NCBI GenBank assembly: GCA_963971225.1
Contig: OZ020269.1
Span: 104,270,067 to 104,334,066, forward strand
Length of the DNA stretch: 64,000 bases
Direction of reading: 5' to 3'
DNA from: Melieria omissa
Lineage: Eukaryota; Arthropoda; Insecta; Diptera; Ulidiidae
Shown here piece after piece: positions 1-11,344 of this stretch. The notes beneath the pieces were generated by a model. That model was not told the origin of the DNA. It saw only the letters and a list, made by a program, of their open reading frames with translations, and ran no database searches. A program made the position numbers and the translations under genes. Position 1 is the stretch's first letter. Every line of letters begins with the position of its first letter.

Positions 1-478
1 AAGCAAAATCTTTAAAATGGAATATCTTCGAAATTGTAAATAGCACAATACTAAAATTTAGTACCCCGTCGTCCCATAGAAGAGTCATTCTACTGATAAG
101 ATTTGATGGGAGTTGGACAAGGGGCGTGCCACATTTTTTGTGACCCAAAAAGTTTGCTGAACTATAAGTAGCTCAGCAATGAAACTTAGTACGAACCTAC
201 CATTTTCTCTTTCGACAGAGGGCATTGAATAAGGGGCAGGTATTGAATAAGAGGGCATGGCACCGCTCATATAATTTAAATCCGGTTCAAGCGCAGTCAA
301 TTTCTTTACTAAAACTTAGCAGCAACATTGCTAATTTGTGGGTATCGATTACGTTAATCAATAGCTCCTCCTCTTCCTTCAGTTGGTTTTCGTCAATTGC
401 ACCTTTCGTCAATTTGCATCGCCATAGATTTGCCATCTCGCGTGTCGTGCGAGACAAAGTTCGCGGGGTCAGCTGGTA
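1..478 (+). repeat. interspersed repeat, possibly Helentron-like 3' end
   Basis: Positions 1-250 match 60040-60300 in the same orientation (shared phrases around ATGGATTATCTTC, GTCGTCCCAT, GGGGCGTGGCAC and TTTCGAAAGAG). The block ends near 478 with AAAGTTCGCGGGGTCAGC, resembling the terminal sequence of insect rolling-circle (Helentron) elements. The family name is from memory and unverified; the repeat itself is seen. No ORF of this stretch looks real. Confidence 0.45.
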
Positions 479-495
479 ATAATATACAACAAAAT

Positions 496-506
496 AAAAA
501 AAAAAA
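496..506 (-). terminator. pol III terminator of tRNA-Asp
   Basis: Uninterrupted run of 11 T on the minus strand, about 22 nt past the tRNA 3' end. Confidence 0.7.
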
Positions 507-528
507 TGAACAACGCAACTTTGCGTCT

Positions 529-600
529 CTCCCCGACGGGGAATTGAACCCCGGTCTCCCGCGTGACAGGCGGGGATACTAACCACTATACTATCGAGGA
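529..600 (-). tRNA. tRNA-Asp (anticodon GTC)
   Basis: 72 nt on the minus strand. The acceptor stem TCCTCGA pairs with TCGGGGA, followed by discriminator G. The anticodon loop CTGTCAC sits between CCCGC and GCGGG, giving anticodon GTC. The B box is GGTTCAATTCC. A run of 11 T (minus strand, 496-506) terminates pol III transcription about 22 nt downstream. It looks functional and has no intron. Confidence 0.97.
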
Positions 601-837
601 CTTGTCGGCCTGTTGCTCAAAGACATTTAAAACTCATTGAGTACATTTTACAATCACGATCAATAGACTTGTGAGTAAACATTTGAAAATATTAGCCCAT
701 CAAAAAAACAATTCAACTCAAATATAAATTAATCCAAATTTTTCAAAAGTCAAGACTTTCCCAATACTTCAATACTTTTTCCCATAAATAAAACTAAATG
801 CACATTTCCAACTTCTTCAAAAATTTCTTTCTAATTA

Positions 838-1395
838 CAGTCGTGTCTGGATATAGTGAACTAATTACACTGCACATTACAATAAAAAAATAACAAGGTT
901 CTGACAACGGATTCAAAAATGTTCCTCGTAATATTTTACATCAAATTGCTGAACACATCATATACCTAAAATGTGAGGTTACGTGGTTTTCGTATGCCGA
1001 TTCACCATAAGAATGAGCAAAAAGGGGACAACTTTGACCTCCATAAAAAAAAAATTCAGATGTAAACTTTCAAAACGCCGATACACGTATATTTTTTTGC
1101 CCCCTCTACCAGAATCCGTTGTCAGAACCTTGTTATTTGAAAAAAAAGTTTGATTTTGTTGTGCAGTGTTATTGCGAGGCCTGTTTACAGTATTGAGGTT
1201 GTTCACCATATGAAGGTTAACATTTTTGTTCAAAAACTCGTTTTATTTGCTCAATATGCACTTTTTGTTTTTTGCTTGAAATTGCTTTCATAATTTTGTT
1301 TAATATTTAGAGGCTCCATGTCAAAATTTGGGTGTTCACTATATCCTGGTTTTCGTTATATGTTATAAAGTGTTCACTACACCCAGACACGACTG
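838..1395. mobile_element. Tigger-like MITE, family B copy 1 (interrupted)
   Basis: TIRs CAGTCGTGTCTGGATATAG and CCAGACACGACTG, flanked by TA on both sides (836-837 and 1396-1397). Other copies are at 37134-37370 and 44642-44888. A TA target and CAG-ended TIR fit pogo/Tigger-type elements (inference). A different MITE (868-1168) is inserted near its left end. Confidence 0.75.
868..1168. mobile_element. CACTG-ended MITE with TTA duplication, family A copy 1
   Basis: 301 bp, ends CACTGCACA...TGTGCAGTG, flanked by TTA at 865-867 and 1169-1171. Subterminal inverted repeats include AATAACAAGGTTCTGACAAC on both sides. The uninterrupted site is visible in the family B copy at 44642, which has a single TTA. 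CACT ends with 3-bp duplications fit the CACTA group (inference). Confidence 0.8.
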
Positions 1396-1397
1396 TA

Positions 1398-2582
1398 TTA
1401 TCTTCTTTAACTCGAAAAATACTGTGTATCTGTTCCTGAGTTAATTGCGTTTTGAGAACTGAGAAAATTTATAAACGAAATTTCATAAAATTGTGTAGAT
1501 TTGTGATTCTCTAATAGAATTTCTATTTTTATAATTATTTCTTTTTTCCAATATTAATGCAAGAAAGTTAACTTAATTCAAAGATTTTCCCCCATCTATT
1601 ATATTTTCAAATGCGATTTTTTTAATTCATTTTTTAAACACTTAACCAAAGCCATAGATTCTCTCGTGACACTCTATTAGCGATATTATTTCGCCATAAA
1701 TTTGCCGCACTACATTAATAATTTTTTATTGCAGCAAGTGAACGAAAATAAAAAAACCAAAAAAATCATAGTTGAAATTTATAACATTCCCGTATGATGA
1801 ATGCACTCGAAGCGCTCAAGCCAATAAAATCGTCCAAGTGAACAACGCAAAAAGCCCTGACATTTTACGCCATTTACAACATCTGTTATGGTTTTCGCAG
1901 CAGTTTTCGATTAGGTTTTTGCAATATTGCAAAAATGCCATGCACAAAAATATATATCCATATCTGTGAACGATGCAAAACATATATGGAAACGATGCGC
2001 CTGCCTGCCACCCCAAGTGCCTCATCAAAGCGCGACCGACCCTCTATAATGTGCCATATTTACACGCATTACAACAAGCCAACAGCCCACTAACCCTCCG
2101 CTGCGATGCAGCAGATCCTGCATGCACCACGCACGTCCTGCGATTATCGAGCAAACCACATGGTGCGGCTTGTACACGACCCATAGCACCAGCGGTAGCG
2201 TAATTTAATTTATGAAAATAAATTTCATAAAATTTTATTTAGTGCATCGGCAACGCGAACCATAGTGCGGCACGAAAGTAAAAGGCCGCGCAAATAGGAT
2301 TAAGGCTCATTGAGTTAAATATCTTCGCGTAGCTCAAGCGCTTATTATGAATTTTTTTTTAATTTTGTATTTGTATTGAAATTTAGTCGTTGGCATAGTG
2401 AACAGGGATTCGGTTGGATATCACAAGTTAAACTAAAAAAATTGTTTAAAATAGTTTCACAAGAAAATTGTGTTTAATGACTATGGAAAAGTGGGGAATT
2501 CTGTATTCATACATTGAACACTTTTGTCTGTTTTAAAACAAATGGTAATTAAGATATAGTATGGAAAAATTGTTTGTTCTTA
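1398..2582. other. intergenic, no supported gene
   Basis: AT-rich sequence with a slightly GC-richer patch at 1990-2200. Short ORFs there have no recognisable domain, signal peptide or splice context. Confidence 0.5.
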
Positions 2583-3040
2583 CAGTGTTGCCAGATTAGG
2601 AGATTTGCTTCTAGAGTTAGAAGATTCTTGGCCTTTTAGAAGAATTTTTAGGAGGAAGATTCGTTTAAGAGAAAGTTTAGGAGATTTTGATGGTTGATGG
2701 TGATAATTTGATGATGATGATTGATGATTTGACATTATTAGCCTTGAATATTGAAATTTAAAGTGCCTACCTTAATTTATTTAAGTATATATTTCAAAGT
2801 GTATAATTTATGTTATGAATGGACGAAGTTAACAAAAGCGAATTTCATACCGATGTAATTTTTTATATATGTATTTTGGTTTTGTTAAGTTGTTGTTGTT
2901 AAGCTGAATGAATTTGTAAAAAATATTTTATTTTTATGGGAAGTTTATTTCCTTAGATTGTAATGCCAAAAATTTAAAAAGAAATTTTAGATTTTTTACA
3001 TTTTCGGGAGGAAAATGCTCTCTGAACCTAATGAAACGCC
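2583..3040. repeat. repeat family G copy (CAGTGTTGCCAG end)
   Basis: Starts CAGTGTTGCCAGATTAGGAG, which matches the inverted right end of the element at 39392-41724. The segment near 2870 (TTAAGTTGTTGTTGTTAAGC) matches its interior in reverse. Probably a decayed non-autonomous DNA element. Confidence 0.55.
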
Positions 3041-3107
3041 CTCTGAACCTAATCTAATGTTACAATTATATTCGAAATGAGGAGGTTAATGGGGTTTCGA
3101 CAGTATA

Positions 3108-4187
3108 TCAGGTCAGTCCATAAGTTCTTGCACGCTTTGTTAAAAAATAAAATGGAATCTTCGAACGCGTATAAGAGGAATATTTTGTATTTTGTTTAAT
3201 AAAAGTGGAAGAAATGCAATAACTGCTTCTGCAGAAATAAACGCAGCTCATTGGGAGGGAATGTAAGGACTGCGAAAAAGTGGTTTTCCAAATTCCGAAG
3301 TGGTGATTGTGACGTTGAGCATGCCCCACGCTCTGGTCGCCCTGAGGCCCTTAAGTCGGCGACTTGCTGGAACTCGTGAAAGCAGAGCCAGGTTGGAAAG
3401 TCGATATGATGGCTGGAAGGTTAAATTCATCCCATGGAACAGTTTACAGGCACCTGGTTCAATTGGGCAAGGTTCCAAAGCTTGGAAAATGGGTTCCGCA
3501 TAAACTTCCCGTCGCAAAAAGTGTGAATACAGCAGAGACTGAATGTGTGTTCTCAGCTGCTGCAGCGGCTTAGAAATGAGAGTTTTTTGAACCATATTGT
3601 TACTGGGAATGAAAAATGGGTCCTTTACAATAATCTTCTTCGCAAACGCCAGTGGTTGGATAAGGTGAATCACCAGACCCAACCCCCAGAGATGGCCTTC
3701 ACCCCAAGAAGATTCTCCTGCTTATTTGGTGGGATATGACCGGTATCTGATCTGCTGGAACCAAACCAAACCTGATTATTATTGCCATCAACTATCCAAA
3801 CTATATGAAGCACTTGAAAAAAATCGGCCGTATTTAGCCAATAGACGCCAAGTTTTGTTTCACTACGACCTAATGGGACCTAATGTCCTAATCCACCATA
3901 CTCTTCGGATATTACACCTTGCGATTATCATCTTTTCCGCGGACTTCAGTCCCATATAAGTTATAAGAACTACACCACAAGAGGAGCTATAAAAAGGGAT
4001 ATCGACGCGTATTTTGACTCTAAGCAAACCATTTTTTGAGCAGGGAGTTAAAAATTTACCTAAACATTGGGAAGATATTGTAAATAATGCAGGAAAATAT
4101 ATTAGTGATAAATAAATACTGAAAACTTCTTTTTTATTTATTTTAAAACCACCTCAGAAAAACGCACGAACTTATGGACTGACCTGA
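3108..4187 (+). mobile_element. mariner element with TIRs, decayed transposase
   Basis: 1,080 bp. TIRs begin TCAGGTCAGTCCATAAGTTC at both ends, with TA flanks. The transposase is spread over several frames: an HTH remnant around 3250-3350 (W-F-S-K-F-R-S-G-D), then a catalytic remnant VTGNEKWVLYNN near 3600 where the usual first catalytic Asp (TGDE) has become Asn. Many stops and frameshifts follow. It is inserted in repeat family D. Dead copy. Confidence 0.88.
3545..4110 (+). pseudogene. mariner transposase catalytic-region pseudogene
   Basis: The 3545-3739 frame reads NESFLNHIVTGNEKWVLYNN, a mariner DDD-domain segment with D-to-N at the first catalytic position. The downstream frame from about 3726 contains tyrosine-rich remnants and stops before the second and third acidic residues can be read cleanly. 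No intact protein. Confidence 0.8.
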
Positions 4188-4895
4188 TATTTTGATTTTT
4201 GCTTTGTAGAAACCCAAAAGTTGACGTCACAAATCCGATCGTATGGGAGACGCCGATCGTATGGGAGATCGTATGGTGAATTTTTGAATCTTAATTTATT
4301 TTGTATTTTTTGAACTTAAGAATGTTGACGATCGCTGAATAAATCATGTACATCGGTTCAGTAGTTTCCGAGAAACGATGTTTTCTCGCTTGCTTAACTA
4401 CTACATTTGCAAGTGGGGAGCCAATGGCATAGAAAATGTCAATTTTGTATGGCAGCCCCCTTAAGACTTGAAGTTAGCGGGTAGGTATGTTTGGAAGAAA
4501 CATTTGAAAGAGAAAATAAATCGGTGTCGGTCATACATTTCATACATCTGGGGGCAACCTGGACGCAATGGGAGCCCATTTTATAAAAACGACCATTTTG
4601 TATGAGAGCCCCATTAAGGGTTGGAGATAGGGGATGAGTATGTTTGAAAGAAATGTTCAGTAAGGAAAACTAGAGGGGTCAGTCATAGATTTTAACTCTC
4701 TAAGAGCAATTTCTGGCCAGCTGTGGAGCAATTTGTCGAATTTCTCAGCTTTTTGTAAACTTTGACCTCGATGCGACGCCATTTAGCCCCATTTAACCCT
4801 AGTACTAAAATTTTTTGGCTCATGAACTGTTTTGCCAAACTGCATAAAATGAGAGGTTAGGGAGCATCGAAATCGAAAAATCGTCCACTAATTCC

Positions 4896-5440
4896 AGTCT
4901 AATGTGCATTCGCTTTGGTGAACTTTGTACCTAAAATAAAAAATAAAATAAATCCAAAAAAATTTTAACTAAAAACTATATTTTGATTAGAAAGAAAAAA
5001 TGGTAGAGTGTAAAATATCTGATTACTTTTAATAAATATTAAAAAAAAAATTATAAAAATCATCAATCGTTATGCGAACAAGGAATTTTCTATATAATAA
5101 AAAGTATAAGTTTCTATATACAAATTTACTAGTTCCATGTGCATTCGCTTTGGTGAACTTTGTACCTTAAATTAAAAAAATAGAATAAATAAAAAAAAAT
5201 TTCATTAAAAAATATATTTTGATTAGAAAGAAAAAATGGCAGAGTGTAACTTAAACTAAAATATCTGATTTCTTTTAATAAATATAAAAAAAAATCATAA
5301 AAATCGTCAATCAATCAATCGTTATACGGACAAGGAATTTTCCATATAATAAAAAAATTTAATATCAGTTTCGATATAAAAATTTACTAGTTCCATGTGC
5401 ATTCGCTTTGATGACCTTTGTACCTAAATAATAAAAAAAT
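4896..5440. repeat. tandem repeat, about 235-258 bp unit, 2.2 copies
   Basis: GTGCATTCGCTTTGGTGAAC recurs at 4904, 5139 and (one mismatch) 5397, followed each time by the same AT-rich block and a CAAGGAATTTTC motif. It borders the end of repeat family D. Confidence 0.75.
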
Positions 5441-5662
5441 TTTAAATAAAAATTAAAAAAATACTTTTGCATTTACTTACGTAATTTAAACACTGACCAC
5501 ATAAAGTGAAAGAGAGTGAGTGAGCGAGACAGCAAAAAGGAGCGGAGAAAAAGCTAAAAACGTAGTGTAGAATAGCATTTCTGAAGCATTTTCCTTTCGC
5601 GTGCCATTCATGTGCAATGTGAATGAAACGCTTACGAATTTTTAAAGCCACCATTGGTAAGT

Positions 5663-5873
5663 TTAACCCTGAAATGTACAGGTCCATTTATATACAAATC
5701 TTCATATTAAACCCCATATATAGTTTTAAAATGGCAACTAAATCCAAAGTCATTTTGCTACAATTTAATAGTAATTTCCTTCAAAGTCCTTTTCTGCTAA
5801 TAACTAACGTTTTTTAAAATATAAACTAAGTTTTATTAAACACACAAAACTATTTAATGCATTTGAGGGTTAA
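5663..5873. mobile_element. TTAA-flanked MITE (piggyBac-like)
   Basis: Left end TTAACCCTGAAATGTAC and right end (reversed) TTAACCCTCAAATGCAT, about 211 bp, AT-rich inside. A TTAA target followed by CCC ends is characteristic of piggyBac-type elements. No transposase present. Confidence 0.55.
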
Positions 5874-6962
5874 TGCCGTTTGAGAGCCGCCGGTGTAGAA
5901 AATTGTGCAGTCGTTCGTCTGGCATTTGGCCGGTGCGTGACAAATGCAACTAAATTATTGCAACAATCAAATCGAGCAAAACAAGAAACCGAACTTTGAC
6001 TTTTCAGCTGCATTTCGTTTATAGTTTGCAAGAGTGAAATATTTTTCTCGTTGTCGTCGTAACTTAATTTACCAAATGTTAAGTGGACAAACTTTTGAAA
6101 CTTTTTTACTGGCGACATTGGTTGGTTGAGGAGGAGGTGACTGTTGTTGCAGTACACACGGCAGCAGCAATATTTATTGCACTGTCAACGACAATGCAAA
6201 GTTGCTTGGTGCAGTTGTTGGCTTATGCCAGCTGACATTCCTTGCTGACTGCTGAACCGCTGAACTAACTGGCTTTTAATTTTCTCGCTAGTGTGGGCGT
6301 GCCGCTAATGTGTCACACACCGTCCGGCGTGTGCTGCGTGAGTTGATTAATCAGCGCCATTTAAATGTTTTTTATTTGTGTATAGTTGACGCTGCCATTT
6401 ATTATGTTTCATGCATCATTGCTGTTGACATTTTCAAGGGTCTGTCATTAATTTCGTTATCCTTGCGTTGGGTTTTTTTCCGCAAAACTAGTAGTTGGAT
6501 TACAATTATTTTTATTAACTGCGCCGATTGGGCGCCGATAATGACGTGCACTTTGGCCATAAAGCACAGGCCAGCTGTCAAAACTTGACAACACAATATT
6601 TACGTAAAAAAGTTAGGTTACGGGTGAATGCATTTTTTGTTTGTTTGCTCATTCATGTCAATAGTAAAGTAGGCATGTATTTTGTTGTTTAGTGTGGCGT
6701 TTAAGCATAGATAGAAAGAAGTGACTGCTTCCAGTGGAGCTCATAAAGCCCATAGAAGCTTCTTGGAATCACAAATTTGTTGGACTCTGATCCTCTGGTA
6801 TTGAAGAGACTGTGAATAGTTCAATCTACAAAATTTCCTTTTCATTTTAAGTGGAAGAAGTAGCTACCCATGTGACACCTGCTTCTGCTTGAGAGTGCAG
6901 GACAAGTGTATAGAAGAAAAATTGAATTTTCTTCTTTCTGATTTATGCAACTCTTCTAGAAA
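5874..6962. other. intergenic, no supported gene
   Basis: Moderately GC-balanced single-copy-looking DNA. Short ORFs lack recognisable motifs. Confidence 0.5.
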
Positions 6963-6965
6963 TTA

Positions 6966-7641
6966 CACTGTACAACATAAAAAAAAATAACAAGGTTCTG
7001 ACAACGGATTCTGGTAGAGGGGGCCAAAAACAAATATACGTGTATCGGCGTTTTGAAAGTTTACGTCTGAATTGTTTTTTGTGGGGGTCAAAGTTTTCCC
7101 CTTTCTGCACATTCTTATGGTGAATCGGCATATGAAAACCATGTAACCTCACATTTGAGGTATATGGTGTGTTCAGCAATTTGGTGTAAAACACTACGAA
7201 GAAAATTTTTGTGGAGCATTTTAACCCTGTAGCTCCTATTTTCATGGGTCAATTTGACCCTTTTTTTCTAAAATCCCAAAAATGTCCAGTAAAACAGGAC
7301 TTTTTAAGGACAACATTTACCACGACAATATTCGCCATAAAATTATACTATAGGTCTCTGAATACACCAAAGCTCAGAAATTGACTTGAACTTCATAATT
7401 AAGCCAAAACTGAAAATGTGTTTAAGTTTTGATTCCTACTTATTCAAAATTGGTACAAAAATCTCCTACAAAACTTGATTTTTGGGGTTTAATGTGTATG
7501 GGAAAAACGTTGAACGCAAAATTTCACTAAAAGCCACCGTACAAAAGAAAGCTCTAGATATAATATCGTATATAAATAGAAAAATGAGAACAAGGTTCAT
7601 TACCTTGTTATTAAAAACAAAATTGATTTTGTTGTGCAGTG
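6966..7641. mobile_element. CACTG-ended element, family A copy 2
   Basis: 676 bp. Ends CACTGTACAAC...GTTGTGCAGTG with TTA at 6963-6965 and 7642-7644. It shares the subterminal AATAACAAGGTTCTGACAAC block with copy 1 but has about 375 bp of extra interior, part of which is also in the copy at 52075-52571. Confidence 0.8.
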
Positions 7642-7644
7642 TTA

Positions 7645-8060
7645 TTAGAAAACAGTACTAACCTTTTCAGGTGGGATTTATAAGGTCCCTTTTTAAATAT
7701 ACAAACATTTTCTAAATTAAAAAAAACAAAAATTTTAGAATCTAAAACGACAAAAATTCAGACATATTTAACATATTAATGACAATGTGACTTTCAACCG
7801 ACAATGTATAGTCTATAGTTCTATGGATAAAATCTGTACAAGTACAAAGCTTTAGGTTAGAAGCGGCCCAACTCATATCATAGCCAATCTGCTAGTAGGA
7901 ATTTGTCAATTTGTTTTGTTTGTGTAACAACTCTTTAGTTGCAAAAAACCACTTAAAGTCCATGGCCGAATAAGGAAGAATTAATTGTCCCCATGAAAAT
8001 TTTGATTGTTTTATTGCAATCAAATTGTGCCATATGGCTTTAGAAAGATATGATTTCATA
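7645..8060. other. intergenic, no supported gene
   Basis: AT-rich; nothing recognisable. Confidence 0.5.
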
Positions 8061-8800
8061 CTAAAAAGACTTTTCAGACAATTTTGTGATTGCTTAACTC
8101 AGTTTTGTTTGAGAACGCTCTGAAGATGAACACCAGCAAAGAGAAATTACGTCATATTCTACTATTTTTCTTCGATAAAGACGAAAACGCAAGTCAGGCA
8201 ATTGAAAATTTTAATAGTGTTGAGAGTTTTGATACTGTTACAGCCAATCAAACGCAATTTTGGTTTCGTCAAGTTCGTTCCTGTAATTTAGATATCAAAG
8301 ATGTACCACGCTCCGAAAAGTCAATGGTCGAAATTGTCAATTAAATCACAGAATGGTCGAGTTCAGTCGTCAACTAAATACTGCTTTGACTGTCTAGCTG
8401 CTAATCATTGAACACAACACCATTTTCAATCACTTGAATAAAGCTGGATACGAAAAGAAGCTTCGTAAATGGGCGCCACAGGACTTAAGGCAGAAATTCC
8501 GCATGGATCGAACATGCATCGGCGAATCCCTGTTGAATCGCAACAAATGAACCTATTTCTAAAGCTTATGGTGACTGGTGATAAAAATTGAACTTCCTAA
8601 GATAACATCAAGTGAAAACAGTCGTGGTCCAGTAGCAATGTGCCGGCGCAAACGTTAGCCAAGCCAGGATTGACGGTCAAAAAGTGTTGCCATTGAATTG
8701 GCAGGAAATCATCTACTTTGAGCTCCTCACCAACGGTCAATCTTTCAATTTGGACGGGTACTGTTAACAATTGGATTGTCTAAAGGACAGGACAGACAGA
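8060..8800 (+). pseudogene. mariner transposase pseudogene (HTH to linker)
   Basis: The frame at 8125-8344 reads EKLRHILLFFFDKDENASQA and ends with QFWFRQVRS and DVPRSEKS, the standard mariner N-terminal HTH followed by the WFxxFRSGDFxVxDxPRSGRP linker. Further frames to about 8800 hold HLNKAGYEKKLRKWAPQDL and then decay. No TIRs were found; an old, broken copy. Confidence 0.75.
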
Positions 8801-9430
8801 ATTTAAAGTATAAAACTTGGGAAAATGTTCTCTTCAGTAATTAACCGAAAGTATAAAAAACATTAGCATATTCGTAAAAAAAAGCGTTGATAAACTATAT
8901 CGATTTATTTCGGTAAAATTTCTGGCAATCTTGAAACTTGGGGAACCATCCTAATTCCCCAAAATCTCCGTGTACAATACCCAATCCAATTTGTAATCCC
9001 ACATAGGTGTGTATGAAGCTGTCAGATTGGGTGATTGAAAGATTTGTGACAACTAAGAACAGTTTTTGATGCTGTTCGAACCGTATTCAGAATCCTAAGA
9101 TCGGATTGGCTGTCCACTGATATCAAAATATCGGTATCAATATGTCAATATGCCAAACTTTTATAATTTGTAAGCTTAGTTTAAGTTTAAGTGAGGTCCT
9201 AGGTGGGAAAAATGTTCGGAGAACATCCAGGAAACAAGGTAGAGTGGAACCAATGCTAGGAATTGACCCCATTTATGAAAGCTGAAGACTCCAGCCTCGG
9301 TTTTAAGGTATTATCCCAAGCTAATTTGAGGCTACAGATTTCAGTGATGTCTGTCAAGAAGACACTGCAGTGACCGAGAAGTTGTATGATCCAAAATTTT
9401 CACATTTGAGAAAGTATGAACCACCAAAAC
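8801..9430. other. intergenic, no supported gene
   Basis: AT-rich spacer between two transposon remnants; nothing recognisable. Confidence 0.45.
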
Positions 9431-9431
9431 C

Positions 9432-10350
9432 CGCTTCACAATATTACAAAACACCCTGCGACCGAACTTTTGACCCATCCAAAAGATTATATAGGCGTGA
9501 CACTAGAGGTCATCGTTGTCCTTTTAAAAAGACTTTAAAATTCAAGGACATACACCATTCAAAGATTTTTTTAATATTTGTGGTTATGCAATGATGAAGA
9601 TATGAGTACCAAATGCAAGAAAAAACTTGTCATTTTATGACTAAATATTTTATTTTGAACTTTTAGGAGCAAAATATGTCAGTAAGTAATATGTTGTGCG
9701 ATACCTCAAAATTTTATTTTTTATCTAATTTCGTAGACAAAAAATTATTGCGAAACTGTGAACCAATTGAAATGGAAAAATAAAATTTTGAGGCATTATA
9801 TAACACACCAAGATCCAAAACATATAATTTTTCCAAAAGGATTCGTTAGAAAACTTGAAATATATCGAAGGATACATCTTTGAAAGGAGTTTACTGACAT
9901 ATTTCAGTCCATTTATTAAGTAGCTGTGAATTAAATGGGATAGAAGAATACAATTTTGAGGTATTATTTTACATACCAGGATCCAAAATAAGTATATAAT
10001 TTTTCCAAAAAGGATTTGTTAGTAATCTTGAAATATACCGAAGGATACATCTTTGAAATGACGTTACTGACATATTTTTGTCTTGAAAGTTCAAAACAAG
10101 AAATTATGTCTAAAAGCGACAATTTTCTTCTTCCATTTGATAACCATATTTTCATCATTGCACAACCGCAAATATTTAAAAAAATTCCCTGAAATATTTA
10201 TGTCCTTAAAATTTTAAAGTCCTTTGAATGCGACATCAGATCAGAAAATGAAAAACTGATTATGCCAAGCTACTATGAATGACCTCTAGTTTTACGCCTA
10301 TATCGTCTTCTACTTCTTTTTGATGGGTCCTGACAAAAGTTTTTTTTGTT
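9432..10350. mobile_element. fold-back type element with long imperfect inverted arms
   Basis: The left arm 9440-9610 and right arm 10150-10345 are inverted copies (for example GACACTAGAGGTCAT against ATGACCTCTAGTTTTA; CTTTTGACCCATC against GATGGGTCCTGACAAAAG). The core holds two direct ~170-bp units (9783-9915 and 9953-10085) sharing GAAGGATACATCTTTGAAA. No transposase. The 74-aa ORF at 9370 lies across the left arm and is not a gene. Confidence 0.7.
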
Positions 10351-11340
10351 GCACTGTGTCATAAAATGTATAGCATCCTATTTTCCACCAAGATGAACAT
10401 GAGAGACTCTCTTCGATAATGGCTTAAAGTTTCCCCTAAGAGTTGCCGATCTTCCAGCAAAGTGAATAAATTTCGCCATGCACTGTCAACGTCATAAAAG
10501 TTCAACAATCTTGGCGTTTCGCTACGCACCGCCCATTCGTTTAGCTCACAGCTCATGCCATGCATCGCTGAACTCACACCACTGCCAGGGCGAACCTTTT
10601 CATTTCGTTAATTACAAAATACAAATATGAGCATTTGCAATTTGATTTCATTTCATCTCATTGCATTGCCACACTCGAATACAACACACTCGAATACTCG
10701 CACCAAAAACAAAAACAACGCTGATGAGTAGAGCACTTGCCACATTACATACATGGCGCGTGTACGCTCCTCAGATGGCATTTTGTGCAAATATCTGCCG
10801 AATATTCATGCGGCCCGGCCAACACGGCTGGCAGCAGTGGGGGTCGGACACATCTCGTCGCACACAGAGAGTTTTTCCATAAAATCGAGTGATTTTTGCA
10901 CAAATAAAACTTCGACAGCGACAGACATTCAAACTGGCAGTCGAACAGACGGTCTGTCTCGCTGGACAGCGCATGAAATGTGGGGAATGATGTGGCTGCT
11001 TGAGCATTGGGCGCAACGCCAGACAGCGCTGTCTGTCTGCCCGGTTTGCCCCTGACCGTGAACTGGTGTCGTGGTCGTGGCCATGGCAATGTGTGTCTGT
11101 CCGGCGTTTTCCCGCACTGTAAATTTACATAAAAATCGCATTACACTTAACATCCACTTTGCTAAACGAAGCATGCAAATTCAACTGTGCATGTTGCGGG
11201 GCGTGGCAGGGTTACATGTACATATTTTGTATTCGGATTGTCATTTTCAATGGTTTTTCTTGCATTGCGCTCTCACGTTGAATTTGCAAAAAGTCAAAGT
11301 TATCATCGATTTGGCAACTAATGTACACATCGATATTATA
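10351..11340. other. GC-richer intergenic region
   Basis: Noticeably less AT-rich than its surroundings, with several overlapping ORFs on both strands and none with a recognisable domain. It could be a regulatory region or a UTR of a gene outside the window. Confidence 0.4.
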
Positions 11341-11344
11341 TATA

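Larger units (their letters stand above)
3061..4890. repeat. repeat family D copy 1, interrupted by a mariner
   Basis: Flanks 3061-3107 and 4188-4890 together match 46411-47125, where the sequence is continuous. Shared phrases include GGTTAATGGGGTTTCG, AAACCCAAAAGTTG, TAAGACTTGGAGTTAGCGGG and AAAATGAGAGGTTAGGGAGC. No coding potential seen. Confidence 0.8.

Noticed and set aside
3248..3682. 144-aa minus-strand ORF
   Set aside because: Antisense shadow of the decayed mariner transposase at 3108-4187.
9370..9594. 74-aa basic ORF as a small protein
   Set aside because: It overlaps the left arm of the fold-back element, and its inverted copy at 10150-10345 does not keep the frame.
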